Source of the DNA: Paramuribaculum sp.
Lineage (GTDB): Bacteria > Bacteroidota > Bacteroidia > Bacteroidales > Muribaculaceae
Direction: 5' to 3'
DNA: 64,000 bases
Assembly (NCBI GenBank): GCA_022511125.1
Contig: JAFLSD010000003.1
Location: forward strand, 124,001 to 188,000
Shown: positions 24,791 through 33,736 of the stretch, one piece after another
Numbering within the stretch: the stretch's first letter is position 1
Layout of the letters: each line of letters begins with the position of its first letter
Program-made: the position numbers and the translations under genes
The notes under the pieces: model-generated
What the model was told of the DNA's origin: nothing
Database searches by the model: none
What the model saw: only the letters and a program-made list of their open reading frames with translations

Positions 24791-26965
24791 ATGAAACCCA
24801 CTTTCAGACTCCGCACCGCACTTAAAGCCCAAGGATTAGCGATTATCATCATCGCCGCGGCGCTCCTCGTAGTGAGTTCCACCATCCAGTTGCGATTTCA
24901 GAGAAACGAGCTTATCGAATCGGTGGAACTTAGGGCGCGGAACGAGATTACAGCTAAAAGCGGAGCTATTGAAGAACTGATGTCGGCGGTCGAATCTGCC
25001 GTTTCCAATCATCTCTGGAATGCGAGCCGACTTCTGGCTTATCCGGATTCGATGTTTTCTGTAACGGAAAAAATCGTAGCTCAAAACCCCAATGTCGTAG
25101 GAAGTGCCGTTTCCTTTATACCGAATTATTACGCCTCAAAAGGACCTCTTTTTGAACCTTACGCAGTCCGGGACAAATACGGGGAGATTACGACAATGCA
25201 GCTCGCTTCCGATAGTCACGACTATACAAATATGGATTTTTTCAAGACTACGATTGCCCGGGACAGTGCCCGCTGGAGCGAACCATATCTTGACAGCGAC
25301 GGAGCCGGCATGATGTTAACTACTTTTACCGCTCCACTCCATGATTCCAATGGAAAATTGGTTGGTGTACTTGATGCAGATGTCGCTCTGTCAGGCATAT
25401 CGGAACTTATGAAAAAAGGCCATTATTTCCCATCCACTTATAGCTTCTTGATTTCTCCAGGCAAGGAAATCCTTTCTTGGAGCTCGGATACTACGGAATC
25501 CGATGTTGATTCCACACTTCTCGCAGAACTGACAGCCATAATAAACGAAAGCGATTTCCGCTCGGGCGAAGACCCATTGTCTCAGAAAGAAATCACCGAT
25601 GCAGACGGAAAACGCAATATAGCATACTTTTCTCCCCTCAATGGACATGAAGAATGGACTGTCGCTTTAGTCTATTCACACGACGATATGTATAGGGAAT
25701 ACCGCAGGATGCGCGTTTTTATGCTTATCTTGTGGGGAGGAGGCGTTCTTTTGCTCCTTTGTATTCTTCTTTTATCCGTAAGGAACATCAGTCGGCTCCA
25801 AACAGTAACCGAACGAGATGAGAGGAGAGGAGGCGAGCTGAAAATAGCCCGAGACATCCAGATGGGAATGATCCCTCAGATAACAGATAACACGGCAACA
25901 GACGAACGAGTTAAAATTTCGGGAATCATTGAGCCGGCTAAAGAAGTGGGAGGAGATCTTTACGATTTCTTCTTTAGAGGAGATTTGCTTTGTTTTTGCA
26001 TAGGTGATGTAAGTGGGAAAGGGGTTCCCGCGGCTCTTTTAATGTCGATGATAAGAAGTTTTTTTCATACGGCAGCCCACTCTTACGATTCGGCTGACAA
26101 GGTGATATCAGTTATAAATGAAGGACTGCTCGATTTTGATCATTCGTCGATGTTCGCCACAATGTTTGTTGGTATTCTCGATCTCAACTCAGGCCATCTG
26201 CAATATTGCAATGCCGGCCATAATCCACCGCTTCTCGTCGGACATGACGTCGTCCCTTTGAAAGTAGAAATCAACCTTCCTGTCGGGGTTATCAATAATT
26301 TCACTTACCGTCAGGGAGAGCATACATTGAAGCCGGGAGAAACTCTGTTGCTTTACACCGACGGTGTTACTGAAGCAAAAAACAAATCAGGAGAACTGTT
26401 CGGCGAAAACCGACTTGTGAATGCCCTAAGGGCTTCCGATGAGACACTTCCGGATAGGCTTCTTATGTCAGTCACAACTTCACTTGATGATTTTGTGGCA
26501 GGAGCCGAACAGGCTGATGATATAACGCTGCTCGCTATCGGCTTAACACCAGAAGGAAGGAAAAGCATCGTCGTTAATTGCAGAATTGAATCTCTCCAGG
26601 AAGTCGAGAATTTCGTCAGCAGTCTTATTGCGGGTGAAAACGTAGATCCTTCTGTTGTTATGCAGATTAGACTTTTGGTCGAAGAAGTTTTCGTTAATAT
26701 AGTAAATTATGCTTACGACACTCCGGGAGAAGGAAACGTGAAGGTCGAAGGGACAGTCGCGAATGCGGTTCTTCGCCTTGTATTTTCAGACACCGGCCGT
26801 ATGTTTGATCCTACTTCAGCCCCTTCGCCCGATATTTTGTTGTCGGCAGACGAAAGAGATATCGGTGGTTTAGGTATTATGCTTGTGCGTGAAATGGCCG
26901 ACAGTATGTCATATCGATATCTTAACGGATGCAATAAACTTGAAATTATAAAAAAATTAAAATAG
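24791..26965 (+). CDS. Sensor-SpoIIE (PP2C) phosphatase with C-terminal anti-sigma-type kinase domain
   Basis: A 724-residue signalling protein. It has a transmembrane helix at about 12-32, an extracytoplasmic dCache-like sensor to about 300 ('DKYGEITTMQLASDSHDYTN', 'DSDGAGMMLTTFTAPLHDSN'), a second helix near 308-328, and a coiled linker 'ELKIARDIQMGMIPQ'. Then follow a SpoIIE/PP2C domain (about 355-595) with 'AKEVGGDLYDFF', 'IGDVSGKGVPAALLM' and 'LLLYTDGVTEAKN', and a HATPase/RsbW-like domain (about 598-724) with 'VEEVFVNIVNYAY' and 'GGLGIMLVREMAD'. It thus combines the phosphatase and kinase of a partner-switching circuit, with the STAS target encoded next. Confidence 0.9.
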   Translation: MKPTFRLRTALKAQGLAIIIIAAALLVVSSTIQLRFQRNELIESVELRARNEITAKSGAIEELMSAVESAVSNHLWNASRLLAYPDSMFSVTEKIVAQNPNVVGSAVSFIPNYYASKGPLFEPYAVRDKYGEITTMQLASDSHDYTNMDFFKTTIARDSARWSEPYLDSDGAGMMLTTFTAPLHDSNGKLVGVLDADVALSGISELMKKGHYFPSTYSFLISPGKEILSWSSDTTESDVDSTLLAELTAIINESDFRSGEDPLSQKEITDADGKRNIAYFSPLNGHEEWTVALVYSHDDMYREYRRMRVFMLILWGGGVLLLLCILLLSVRNISRLQTVTERDERRGGELKIARDIQMGMIPQITDNTATDERVKISGIIEPAKEVGGDLYDFFFRGDLLCFCIGDVSGKGVPAALLMSMIRSFFHTAAHSYDSADKVISVINEGLLDFDHSSMFATMFVGILDLNSGHLQYCNAGHNPPLLVGHDVVPLKVEINLPVGVINNFTYRQGEHTLKPGETLLLYTDGVTEAKNKSGELFGENRLVNALRASDETLPDRLLMSVTTSLDDFVAGAEQADDITLLAIGLTPEGRKSIVVNCRIESLQEVENFVSSLIAGENVDPSVVMQIRLLVEEVFVNIVNYAYDTPGEGNVKVEGTVANAVLRLVFSDTGRMFDPTSAPSPDILLSADERDIGGLGIMLVREMADSMSYRYLNGCNKLEIIKKLK

Positions 26966-26972
26966 CCTCTTT

Positions 26973-27275
26973 ATGAAAATCACTATCCAAAAAACAGACG
27001 ACCAACTTACAGCGCGTCTTGAGGGCGAACTCGATACTCTCGCTGCAACTCAAGCACAGAACGACCTGAAGCCTCTTTTCGATGCCCGGGACAGTTCGCT
27101 TAAACTTGACTGCACGGATTTGAAGTATATATCGTCGAGCGGTCTGCGGTTGTTTCTGAGTCTGCTGAAAGCCGCCAAAGCCAATGGCTCGCAGTTAGCT
27201 CTGACCGATTTGAACAGCGATATAACCGGCGTGTTCAAACTGACTGGCTTCGACACGCTTTTTACCATCATCTGA
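26973..27275 (+). CDS. STAS domain anti-sigma factor antagonist
   Basis: A 100-residue single STAS domain: 'EGELDTLAATQAQNDLKPLF', 'LDCTDLKYISSSGLRLFLSL', where the Ser in 'SSSGLR' is the usual phosphorylation site, and 'ALTDLNSDITGVFKLTGFDT'. In this family the phosphorylation state controls binding to an RsbW-like kinase. It is 7 bp downstream of the SpoIIE/HATPase gene and is its probable substrate. It is the last gene of the operon and converges on the symporter gene. Confidence 0.92.
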   Translation: MKITIQKTDDQLTARLEGELDTLAATQAQNDLKPLFDARDSSLKLDCTDLKYISSSGLRLFLSLLKAAKANGSQLALTDLNSDITGVFKLTGFDTLFTII

Positions 27276-27297
27276 CGATATCCTATATTCGTGGTTT

Positions 27298-28728
27298 TCA
27301 GTCGTCCCAAGCCGTGGTTATCGACGAGATTTCGGGGATAGTCGACGAACGGTAAATCGGGTCGCGTCCTTCACGAAGTTGTCGGCGATAATCGTTAAGA
27401 CAGCGCACGGCATATTTCCCGAGGAGAGCGATAGCTGCTACGTTGCAGAAGGTCATTAGTGCCATTGTAAGGTCTGAAAGCCCCCAAACGAGCTGGAGCG
27501 ACGACAAGCTGCCTATCCACACCATTAAAGCCACAATCACGCGGTAGAAATAGATCAACAAGCGGCTTCGACGGATAAAATTCAGATTAGTCTCACCGTA
27601 ATAATAATTAGCCACGATAGAGGTGAAAGCAAAAAAGAATATGGCTATACTTACGAATATGGCTCCGGGGCCTGCATGTCCGAGACCAAGGTCGATAGCC
27701 TGCTGAGTCAACACTATGCCGTCGGCTTGTCCGGGCGAGCCGTAAATTCCGCTTATCAGAATTATAAACGCCGTGCATGAACAAATGAGAATAGTGTCTG
27801 TAAAAACTCCCAAAGCCTGAATAAGCCCCTGTTTGACCGGATGAGAAACCACTGCCGTCGCAGCCACATTTGGCGCCGAACCTTCACCAGCCTCATTGCT
27901 GAAAAGACCTCTTTTGATTCCCATAATTATAGACATACCCAATCCTCCGCCCACCGCCGAATGAATGTTGAAAGCATTGGCGAATATCAACCTGAAGACA
28001 TCAGGCAGCCGATCGATATTGACAACGATAATCACGATGGCCAGAGCGATATATCCTATCGCCATTACAGGTACAATCACCGAACTCACATTTGCCACGC
28101 TTTTCAATCCGCCGCAGATAATGATGGCCGTGAGAAGTGTCAGACCTATAGCGGTCCAAAGCGGACTGACTGAAAATGTATTTTCAAATGCCATCGCGAT
28201 AGTGTTGGCCTGAACAGTGTTATACGCTAAACCGAAAGTAAGAGTGATGAGGACGGCAAATGTGATAGCCCACCACTTTTTGCCAAGACCGCGGAGAATA
28301 TAATAGGCCGGTCCACCGACGAAAGACGAATCTTTGCCTCGGATTTTATAAAGTTGAGCCAACGTCGATTCGACGAACGCCGTCGCCGCACCGAGCAACG
28401 CGATGACCCACATCCAGAATATCGCGCCGGGTCCTCCTAACGCTATGGCTGTGGCTACACCTGCGAGATTTCCCGTCCCGACTCTCGAAGCTATCGAAAC
28501 CATGAAAGCCTGAAAGGAGCTTACCGCCTCCTTTCCACGTCGGATCTCTCCTGCAGGGACATCGCTGTCCTTCAAGCCCGACTTCACAAGCAGGCGGCAC
28601 ATTTCAGGGAACATCGTAAATTGCACGCCACGTGTAGCGATCGTGAACCAAACCGCGGCCACGAGCAATATTACAATCAGAATATAATCAGACAGAATAT
28701 TGTTAATCGTCTGAAGAGTCTCTTCCAT
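27298..28728 (-). CDS. Sodium:alanine/glycine symporter (AGCS family)
   Basis: About 476 residues from the ATG at 28728 ('METLQTINNILSDYILIVIL'); an ATG at 28788 adds 20 polar residues. The AGCS signatures are 'ATRGVQFTMFPEMCRLL', 'SFQAFMVSIASRVGTGNLAG' with the conserved GTGN loop, 'GGPGAIFWMWVIALLGAATA', and 'GIKRGLFSNEAGEGSAPNVA'. About ten membrane helices are visible. It imports alanine, glycine or a similar small amino acid with sodium. No substrate-specific context is present. Confidence 0.93.
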   Translation of the reverse strand: MEETLQTINNILSDYILIVILLVAAVWFTIATRGVQFTMFPEMCRLLVKSGLKDSDVPAGEIRRGKEAVSSFQAFMVSIASRVGTGNLAGVATAIALGGPGAIFWMWVIALLGAATAFVESTLAQLYKIRGKDSSFVGGPAYYILRGLGKKWWAITFAVLITLTFGLAYNTVQANTIAMAFENTFSVSPLWTAIGLTLLTAIIICGGLKSVANVSSVIVPVMAIGYIALAIVIIVVNIDRLPDVFRLIFANAFNIHSAVGGGLGMSIIMGIKRGLFSNEAGEGSAPNVAATAVVSHPVKQGLIQALGVFTDTILICSCTAFIILISGIYGSPGQADGIVLTQQAIDLGLGHAGPGAIFVSIAIFFFAFTSIVANYYYGETNLNFIRRSRLLIYFYRVIVALMVWIGSLSSLQLVWGLSDLTMALMTFCNVAAIALLGKYAVRCLNDYRRQLREGRDPIYRSSTIPEISSITTAWDD

Positions 28729-28868
28729 TACTTTTCTATCCGCTTTGTTTATAGTTACGACAGATCCATAAACAAAATCCATCCCCACAAAGATACAAAT
28801 AAAAAGATATAAACAATAAGTCTCTCATACTAAAGAATAGACATTAAATTAGATTATTACCATCCATT

Positions 28869-28888
28869 TAATCCGTTTAAACGGATTA
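28869..28888. promoter_or_regulatory. Perfect 20-bp palindromic operator
   Basis: TAATCCGTTTAAACGGATTA is a perfect inverted repeat. A further half-site, AACGGATTA, occurs at 28907-28915 and overlaps the -7 box at 28914. The position just upstream of the DNA-binding protein gene suggests autoregulation. Confidence 0.6.
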
Positions 28889-28913
28889 TTATGATATTTC
28901 AAAGAGAACGGAT

Positions 28914-28921
28914 TAACTTTG
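28914..28921 (+). promoter_or_regulatory. -7 promoter box of the DNA-binding protein gene
   Basis: TAACTTTG lies 17 bp upstream of the ATG at 28939. No clear TTG is found at -33, which fits a weak or regulated promoter. Confidence 0.5.
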
Positions 28922-28938
28922 CAAAAAAAGTAATATCT

Positions 28939-29499
28939 ATGGCTAACGATAACGAAATTTTAAAACGGATTAAGGAGAAGGCCGGCGTCGCCATGAATAA
29001 AAGTTCGGATTTTGATATTCTTGCGCAATCTATCAAAGACCGCACCAATGAATCATTGGGTGTGAATACACTTAAACGTCTGTTCGGTTATAAAACTGAA
29101 AAGGTCGTTCCCCGGTTGTCAACAATGGATATTATCGCACAATATCTGGGCAGCAGCGATTACGAAACGCTTATAAAGGAGTTGGGGGATGACGCCGATA
29201 TATCGCTTTTTACACCTATTGACTGCATAGAGGTGCGTGATTTGGACAAAGGCACTCAAGTGCGAATCGCCTATGACCCAAACCGTGTGTTTTTTCTTAC
29301 TTATCTCGGCGATTTCAAATTTATTGTCAATGAGGTGGAGGGTAGTCGCAACATTCAGAAGGGTGATGTGCTGACGATAACTCAATTAGCTGTGGGACAT
29401 AGATTCGTCGTGTCACACGTTGATCGCGATGGCTTAGATCTCGGAGCATACGAATCGGCAAAATACAGAGGATTGAAATCAGTGGAGTTAATTGGCTGA
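28939..29499 (+). CDS. DNA-binding-like regulator of unknown family
   Basis: A 186-residue protein from the ATG at 28939. A longer frame from 28891 would start inside the promoter. Residues 1-85 look like a helical DNA-binding domain ('DILAQSIKDRTNESLGVNTL', 'KRLFGYKTEKVVPRLSTMDI'); the C-terminal 100 residues are beta-rich ('LDKGTQVRIAYDPNRVFFLT', 'IQKGDVLTITQLAVGHRFVV'). I do not recognise a named family. The perfect palindrome upstream supports a regulator role. Its 3' end overlaps the convergent kinase gene by 12 bp. Confidence 0.6.
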   Translation: MANDNEILKRIKEKAGVAMNKSSDFDILAQSIKDRTNESLGVNTLKRLFGYKTEKVVPRLSTMDIIAQYLGSSDYETLIKELGDDADISLFTPIDCIEVRDLDKGTQVRIAYDPNRVFFLTYLGDFKFIVNEVEGSRNIQKGDVLTITQLAVGHRFVVSHVDRDGLDLGAYESAKYRGLKSVELIG

Positions 29500-30801
29500 T
29501 CTTCTCCGATCAATTTCCCTACCTATTTCACGTATTTCAGGAGCCGAACGGCGCTTGTATGAGGTGTAGACTTTTGAATAAGCAAGTATTCTCCAGATTT
29601 CCCTTTCGGAGATACCCGGGAATGTCTCGTTTATAATCTCCCAGGTTTCAGCCATTAATTCATTCTCTATGTCGTCAAATTTACTGATTTCCTCAAGCAA
29701 TTGTTTAGAGGTGACAGTACTATCTTTTTTCAACTCGATAAGAAAATCGAGCCGCCCATTCAATTTGTCATAGTAGGGTTTTATTTTATCATCCAAAATC
29801 GCCGCTTTCTTTTGAGCAATCTCATGCAATTCCGCTGTTGCTACCGCCTCTATTCCGCTATCGGCTGAGTGACCATCCTGTTGGATAATTTCCGGTTTAT
29901 CTACAGATGTCTCAGTAACAACTTTATCTGAAACATAAGCGGCAGAATCTTTTTCCACTTCAACGTCATTGTTTTCTTTGGTCGTTTCTTTAGGGGGATT
30001 AGAGAAATAAAAGAAAGAAATGATTATTCCCGCTATCAGAATAAACGAGGCGAAAATAGCGTAAGCTATTAAAGATGAGCCTGTTTTTCTTTTGTCGAGA
30101 AGTTCCAACAGTTCGGAAGCCGATACGTCGGATTTATAACATTCACCAACAAATTTCTTATAACGACCGAATTTAAAGCCCGGGATTTCGCCTCTCATAC
30201 GTTCGACAATCTGAGCTATTCCTCTGAAATCCATCGTCATCCTGCCTGGTTCATCTTGAGGCAGCCCGTATTTACCGGGATGACCCGACGTGTCGTCAAG
30301 AGAGTCGGTATAGCATTTGTCCAGATCGATAAGCAGAAGATTATGCCCGTTAGAAGTAATCATTATGTTGTCCGGTTTGATATCGCAATGGACCACATTA
30401 TGGCGATGAAGATATCCTACAACATCAATCAGTTCTCTTAGCATCTTGACGACATTTCGTTCGTTGGCTAACCAAGGATCATGATTTTTAATCATTTCAT
30501 CAAGAGTGAGACCATCAATAAAATCCATCACGATGTAATCACGGCCAAAACAAAGATAGTCCGGAAGCGAGGGATGTTTGAGATTGGCACCTATCTCAAA
30601 TTCTTTATCAATAGCATCCAAGTAGATCGGCTTGTCGCGAAATTCTTCTTTGAGGCGTTTTACGAATACAGTGCGCCGTTGCCAACGTGTCTTGTAAATA
30701 TCGCATGTAGATCCACCTGAAGGCAGTTTAATGGCATCGTCGAAATCAATCTCCGATGAGTATTCCATATCTATATCCTTATGATTGATGAATTGCGACA
30801 T
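29488..30801 (-). CDS. Membrane serine/threonine protein kinase
   Basis: A 437-residue protein. An N-terminal Hanks-type kinase domain (about 20-260) shows a glycine loop 'LPSGGSTCDIYKTRW', the lysine in 'RTVFVKRL', a Glu in 'IDKEFEIGANL', the catalytic loop 'HCDIKPDNIMI' and 'LLLIDLDKC', where DLD replaces DFG. A transmembrane helix follows (about 243-267, 'SLIAYAIFASFILIAGIIIS'), then a 170-residue outer part with a coiled coil. The ATG at 30801 gives 11 extra residues over the ATG at 30768. It is convergent with the DNA-binding gene. Its target is unknown. Confidence 0.83.
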   Translation of the reverse strand: MSQFINHKDIDMEYSSEIDFDDAIKLPSGGSTCDIYKTRWQRRTVFVKRLKEEFRDKPIYLDAIDKEFEIGANLKHPSLPDYLCFGRDYIVMDFIDGLTLDEMIKNHDPWLANERNVVKMLRELIDVVGYLHRHNVVHCDIKPDNIMITSNGHNLLLIDLDKCYTDSLDDTSGHPGKYGLPQDEPGRMTMDFRGIAQIVERMRGEIPGFKFGRYKKFVGECYKSDVSASELLELLDKRKTGSSLIAYAIFASFILIAGIIISFFYFSNPPKETTKENNDVEVEKDSAAYVSDKVVTETSVDKPEIIQQDGHSADSGIEAVATAELHEIAQKKAAILDDKIKPYYDKLNGRLDFLIELKKDSTVTSKQLLEEISKFDDIENELMAETWEIINETFPGISEREIWRILAYSKVYTSYKRRSAPEIREIGREIDRRRSAN

Positions 30802-31081
30802 ATACGGATAATATTAGCAAATATAGCAAAAAATTGTTCTTTCATAGAAACAAACTGTCAAATTATTCACGGAGTAGGAAAGCTCATTACAGGTTGCATT
30901 ATTGCAATTTGATTCATAAAAAGCTCAATTATGCTGTTAACCGGAATTTAGATCCAAACGGATGAAGTGGATGGCGGTTTTTAGGTTTATAGCGTCTAAT
31001 TTTGTGGAGGCGAAAAGTAAAAGACCCACGCCGCAATCCGAGAGCCGTCTGCGATATTTTCTGATTTTTTTAAATGACATA

Positions 31082-31111
31082 TTGCATTATTTTAAAAAGT
31101 TAGTAATTTTG
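31082..31111 (+). promoter_or_regulatory. Promoter of the secreted-protein operon, far upstream of its first gene
   Basis: TTG (31082-31084), a 19-base spacer and TAATTTTG (31104-31111) give a strong Bacteroidetes promoter. The first ATG is at 31445, so the transcript would have a leader of about 325 nt that contains element D. The 30802-31081 part of this gap shows no gene. Confidence 0.75.
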
Positions 31112-31161
31112 CGGGTGTCTAATGGATTCCAAGAGTGGAATCCTCGGAATTTGTGAAATAT

Positions 31162-31410
31162 AAAGCGTTACTATGACGTTTCGGTTCTGATGTCTTGAAA
31201 CTTCGCAACTTTCAATGGTATCGTCAGAAGAAGCAACTGTAGTGGAAACGTATTAATATGTATTGATCTATCTTATCCACCTGTATCGGTTTGGGTAGGA
31301 GCAAAAGATACATATAGCGTGGGTCTTCTACTTTGCTCGTTCGATGATACCGGGCAATGCGAAGGCCTCAAGACGTGGAACGAGCGTAAGTTCGGCACCA
31401 CGCTTTTTTT
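31162..31410 (+). ncRNA. Palindromic leader RNA element, copy D, ending in an intrinsic terminator
   Basis: The 3' core (31316-31410) is closed by AGCGTGG (31316-31322) and CCACGCT (31398-31404) plus a T7 tract; an inner helix pairs GCTCGTTC (31335-31342) with GAACGAGC (31378-31385). The 5' half is an inverted degenerate copy: AAAGCGT (31162-31168) versus ACGCTTT (31400-31406), TTCGCA versus TGCGAA, GGTATCGTC versus GATGATACC. It lies inside the leader between the promoter (31082-31111) and the ATG at 31445. The core matches copy C in length and in the helix positions, with helix-preserving base changes. A terminator/antiterminator switch is inferred, not shown. Confidence 0.68.
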
Positions 31411-31444
31411 ATATTAGATCCACATCAGTTAAACGTTTTTTAAC

Positions 31445-31891
31445 ATGACTAAAATGAAGCATAAAATTCTTTTTTTCTTGGGATTACTTCTCATAATTCC
31501 GACTGCGGCAATGTCGCAGGACATTACCCTTATCAACGATACGGAAGATGTAATTACAATCGACATCAATGTTTACGATGTAAAAGAGAAGGAAAGTATA
31601 AATGCAGCAATCCCTTATGCGTATTATACTATTTTCTTCAGAGGATTCCCCGACTCATATTATTTTAAAGATGGATTGGTAGGAACCGATGAGAACTTTG
31701 TGAACAGGCATTCCGAATATTTTAAGAAAATGGAAGAAGGACGGTTCAGTTCGTTTATAACCGCTGCCTCTCTGATTAATTATAACAAAAAATCCAAACC
31801 GAAGGCGGCAACCGTCAGGATGAGTATAAACATGAGAGCTTTAAAACGTGATTTGGAACAACAAGGAATAAAAAGAAGATTTGGCTTATGA
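31445..31891 (+). CDS. Small secreted protein, first gene of a CsgG-like operon
   Basis: A 148-residue protein with a signal peptide (to about residue 25, 'LIIPTAAMS-QD'); an in-frame ATG at 31454 is an equally good start. The mature protein has beta-rich 'ITLINDTEDVITIDINVYDV' and a basic, helical C terminus. I do not recognise the family. Its stop overlaps the next ATG by 4 bases, so it is translationally coupled to the following gene. It lies 34 bp after the terminator-like stem of element D. Confidence 0.75.
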   Translation: MTKMKHKILFFLGLLLIIPTAAMSQDITLINDTEDVITIDINVYDVKEKESINAAIPYAYYTIFFRGFPDSYYFKDGLVGTDENFVNRHSEYFKKMEEGRFSSFITAASLINYNKKSKPKAATVRMSINMRALKRDLEQQGIKRRFGL

Positions 31892-32763
31892 AACAAATTA
31901 TTAAATTATCGTTGATTTTGGTTTTTTTATCTCCGCTGTTATCTTTTGCACAAAACGTTAATACGGTTCAACCCAGCATCATGGTGGTTCCTTTTACTAA
32001 AGAAGGGGAAGACATAAGAGAAATAATCGAAGGTGATGTAAATAAACGAACCGTTTTGACCGCTATAAAAGAAGCATTTGACAGTAGAGGTTTCAGTACT
32101 TACGATTTCATAGGAAAATATAAAGCCATTTCAAATCAGGCTGCCTTTAACAGAAACAATCAGGCTGATATAACAAGTGATATTATAGCCAATTCCGGTG
32201 CTGACATCTATATCGTGGCTGAAATCGAAATTTTAAAGAGAAGTGATGGCAATTCCGTGAATATTATTTTAAATGCCTATGACACATACACGGGAGTATC
32301 TTTAGCCAATAAAACAGGAAATAGCGGTAAGTTCTATACAGACAACTATTCCAAACTGGCAGATGTCGCAATTAAGAAAAATATGGATACTTTTCTTAAT
32401 ACACTTCAGTCAAAATTCAATGATATCGTGAATAACGGCCGATCTATTAGAATTGAAATCGGAGTGGATGACGGCTCTGATGTGACATTGGATGACGACA
32501 TAAAAAATAACGGCGATTTTCTATCCGATTTAATAATGGATTGGATGGAAAAAAATGCATATAAAAATTACGCTCATTCGCCGGGAGGAAATGATAAGAG
32601 CCTGATATTCGATGATGTAAGAATACCCGTATTCGACCCGCAGACGCACAAGAATTATAATATACGGACATTTGCAAATTCTTTCAGGAAATACCTGTCC
32701 TCTTTGGGTCTGACGGTAAAACAAAATATTAATGGAAGTCAATTATATATTTCAATACAATGA
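31888..32763 (+). CDS. Secreted DUF6175-like protein
   Basis: A 291-residue protein with a signal peptide (residues 1-21, 'LSPLLSFA-QN'). After it come 'QPSIMVVPFTKEGEDIREII', 'NKRTVLTAIKEAFDSRGFST' and 'SGADIYIVAEIEIL', the alpha/beta pattern of periplasmic proteins related to the CsgG/TolB N-terminal fold, and a match to what is called DUF6175 in Bacteroidetes. Its last 4 bases overlap the next gene. The function is not known; a cell-envelope assembly role is an inference from the operon. Confidence 0.7.
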   Translation: MKQIIKLSLILVFLSPLLSFAQNVNTVQPSIMVVPFTKEGEDIREIIEGDVNKRTVLTAIKEAFDSRGFSTYDFIGKYKAISNQAAFNRNNQADITSDIIANSGADIYIVAEIEILKRSDGNSVNIILNAYDTYTGVSLANKTGNSGKFYTDNYSKLADVAIKKNMDTFLNTLQSKFNDIVNNGRSIRIEIGVDDGSDVTLDDDIKNNGDFLSDLIMDWMEKNAYKNYAHSPGGNDKSLIFDDVRIPVFDPQTHKNYNIRTFANSFRKYLSSLGLTVKQNINGSQLYISIQ

Positions 32764-33713
32764 TGAAACATATTAAAATTTTCATATTTGCCATTTTGAT
32801 CACTATTGGTATGGCCGCTCATGGTCAATCTATAGGATTCGGGGTCGCTTTCCCTCAAGACGACAGTAATATTGACGAATCCAATTCGAAATTGCTTCTC
32901 AACAGGCTTCATGGCATTTTGAACAGTTCCGATATCACTGACGACGGGAGTGATTTTGTTATAGTGCCCAAAATATCAACCCTAAGCGAGGATATCATCG
33001 AAGGAGGCATGAAAAACATCTATCAACTGGATATAGAATTAACACTTGAGGTGTTACAACTTTCCACTCAGAAGACTTTCGGTACTACCTCGATAGATTT
33101 AAACGGATATGGCATGAGATATAAAAAGGCCGCGATCAAGGACGCTCTCGGAAAGATTAAGAAAAGCGACAAACAGCTTAATGCTTTTTTCCAGGAAACG
33201 AAAAAGAAAATAATAGATTATTATGAAAAGAATTCCGCTTCGATTCTTTCATCTGCGTCCACCGCAGCATCCAACGGTGATTACGAACAAGCGATAGCTA
33301 TTCTGACATCGTTTCCTACCGGGATAAAAGGATCGGAGGATGCACAAAAAAAACTCATGGAAGTATATAATAAATATCAGACCCATAACTGCAAGCAGAT
33401 AATACTTCAGGCAAAAAGCGCTATTTCTGTAAAAAATTACAATGCGGCTTTAAGTTTACTGTCCAGTATAGACTCTGATTCATCTTGCAGTTCTGAGGCG
33501 ACATCGCTTATTTCAAGCATCAACAAGGAGGTAAGAGCTTCAGAAGCTCAAGCTCGCGCGGACGCGCAAAGGCGTGAACAAATGGCGCACGATGACCAGG
33601 TGAGACGAGAACAAATGGCATACAATCTGACCAAAACGCGTATCAACGCTGCTAAAGAAGTGGCCAAGGCTTATTATCAACGGACTTATCCTAAATATTA
33701 TATTTTATATTGA
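32760..33713 (+). CDS. Secreted protein with helical repeats
   Basis: A 317-residue protein with a signal peptide (residues 2-22, 'LITIGMAAHG-QS'). The first 130 residues are alpha/beta ('IGFGVAFPQDDSNIDESNSK', 'DFVIVPKISTLSEDIIEGGM'). Residues 150-250 look like TPR-type helical pairs ('STAASNGDYEQAIAILTSFP', 'AKSAISVKNYNAALSLLSSI'), and a charged coiled coil follows ('AQARADAQRREQMAHDDQVR'). It overlaps its upstream neighbour by 4 bases. I do not recognise a named family; it probably works with the neighbouring CsgG-like protein at the envelope. Confidence 0.68.
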   Translation: MMKHIKIFIFAILITIGMAAHGQSIGFGVAFPQDDSNIDESNSKLLLNRLHGILNSSDITDDGSDFVIVPKISTLSEDIIEGGMKNIYQLDIELTLEVLQLSTQKTFGTTSIDLNGYGMRYKKAAIKDALGKIKKSDKQLNAFFQETKKKIIDYYEKNSASILSSASTAASNGDYEQAIAILTSFPTGIKGSEDAQKKLMEVYNKYQTHNCKQIILQAKSAISVKNYNAALSLLSSIDSDSSCSSEATSLISSINKEVRASEAQARADAQRREQMAHDDQVRREQMAYNLTKTRINAAKEVAKAYYQRTYPKYYILY

Positions 33714-33736
33714 GTAATAATTATAACTTAAACACA

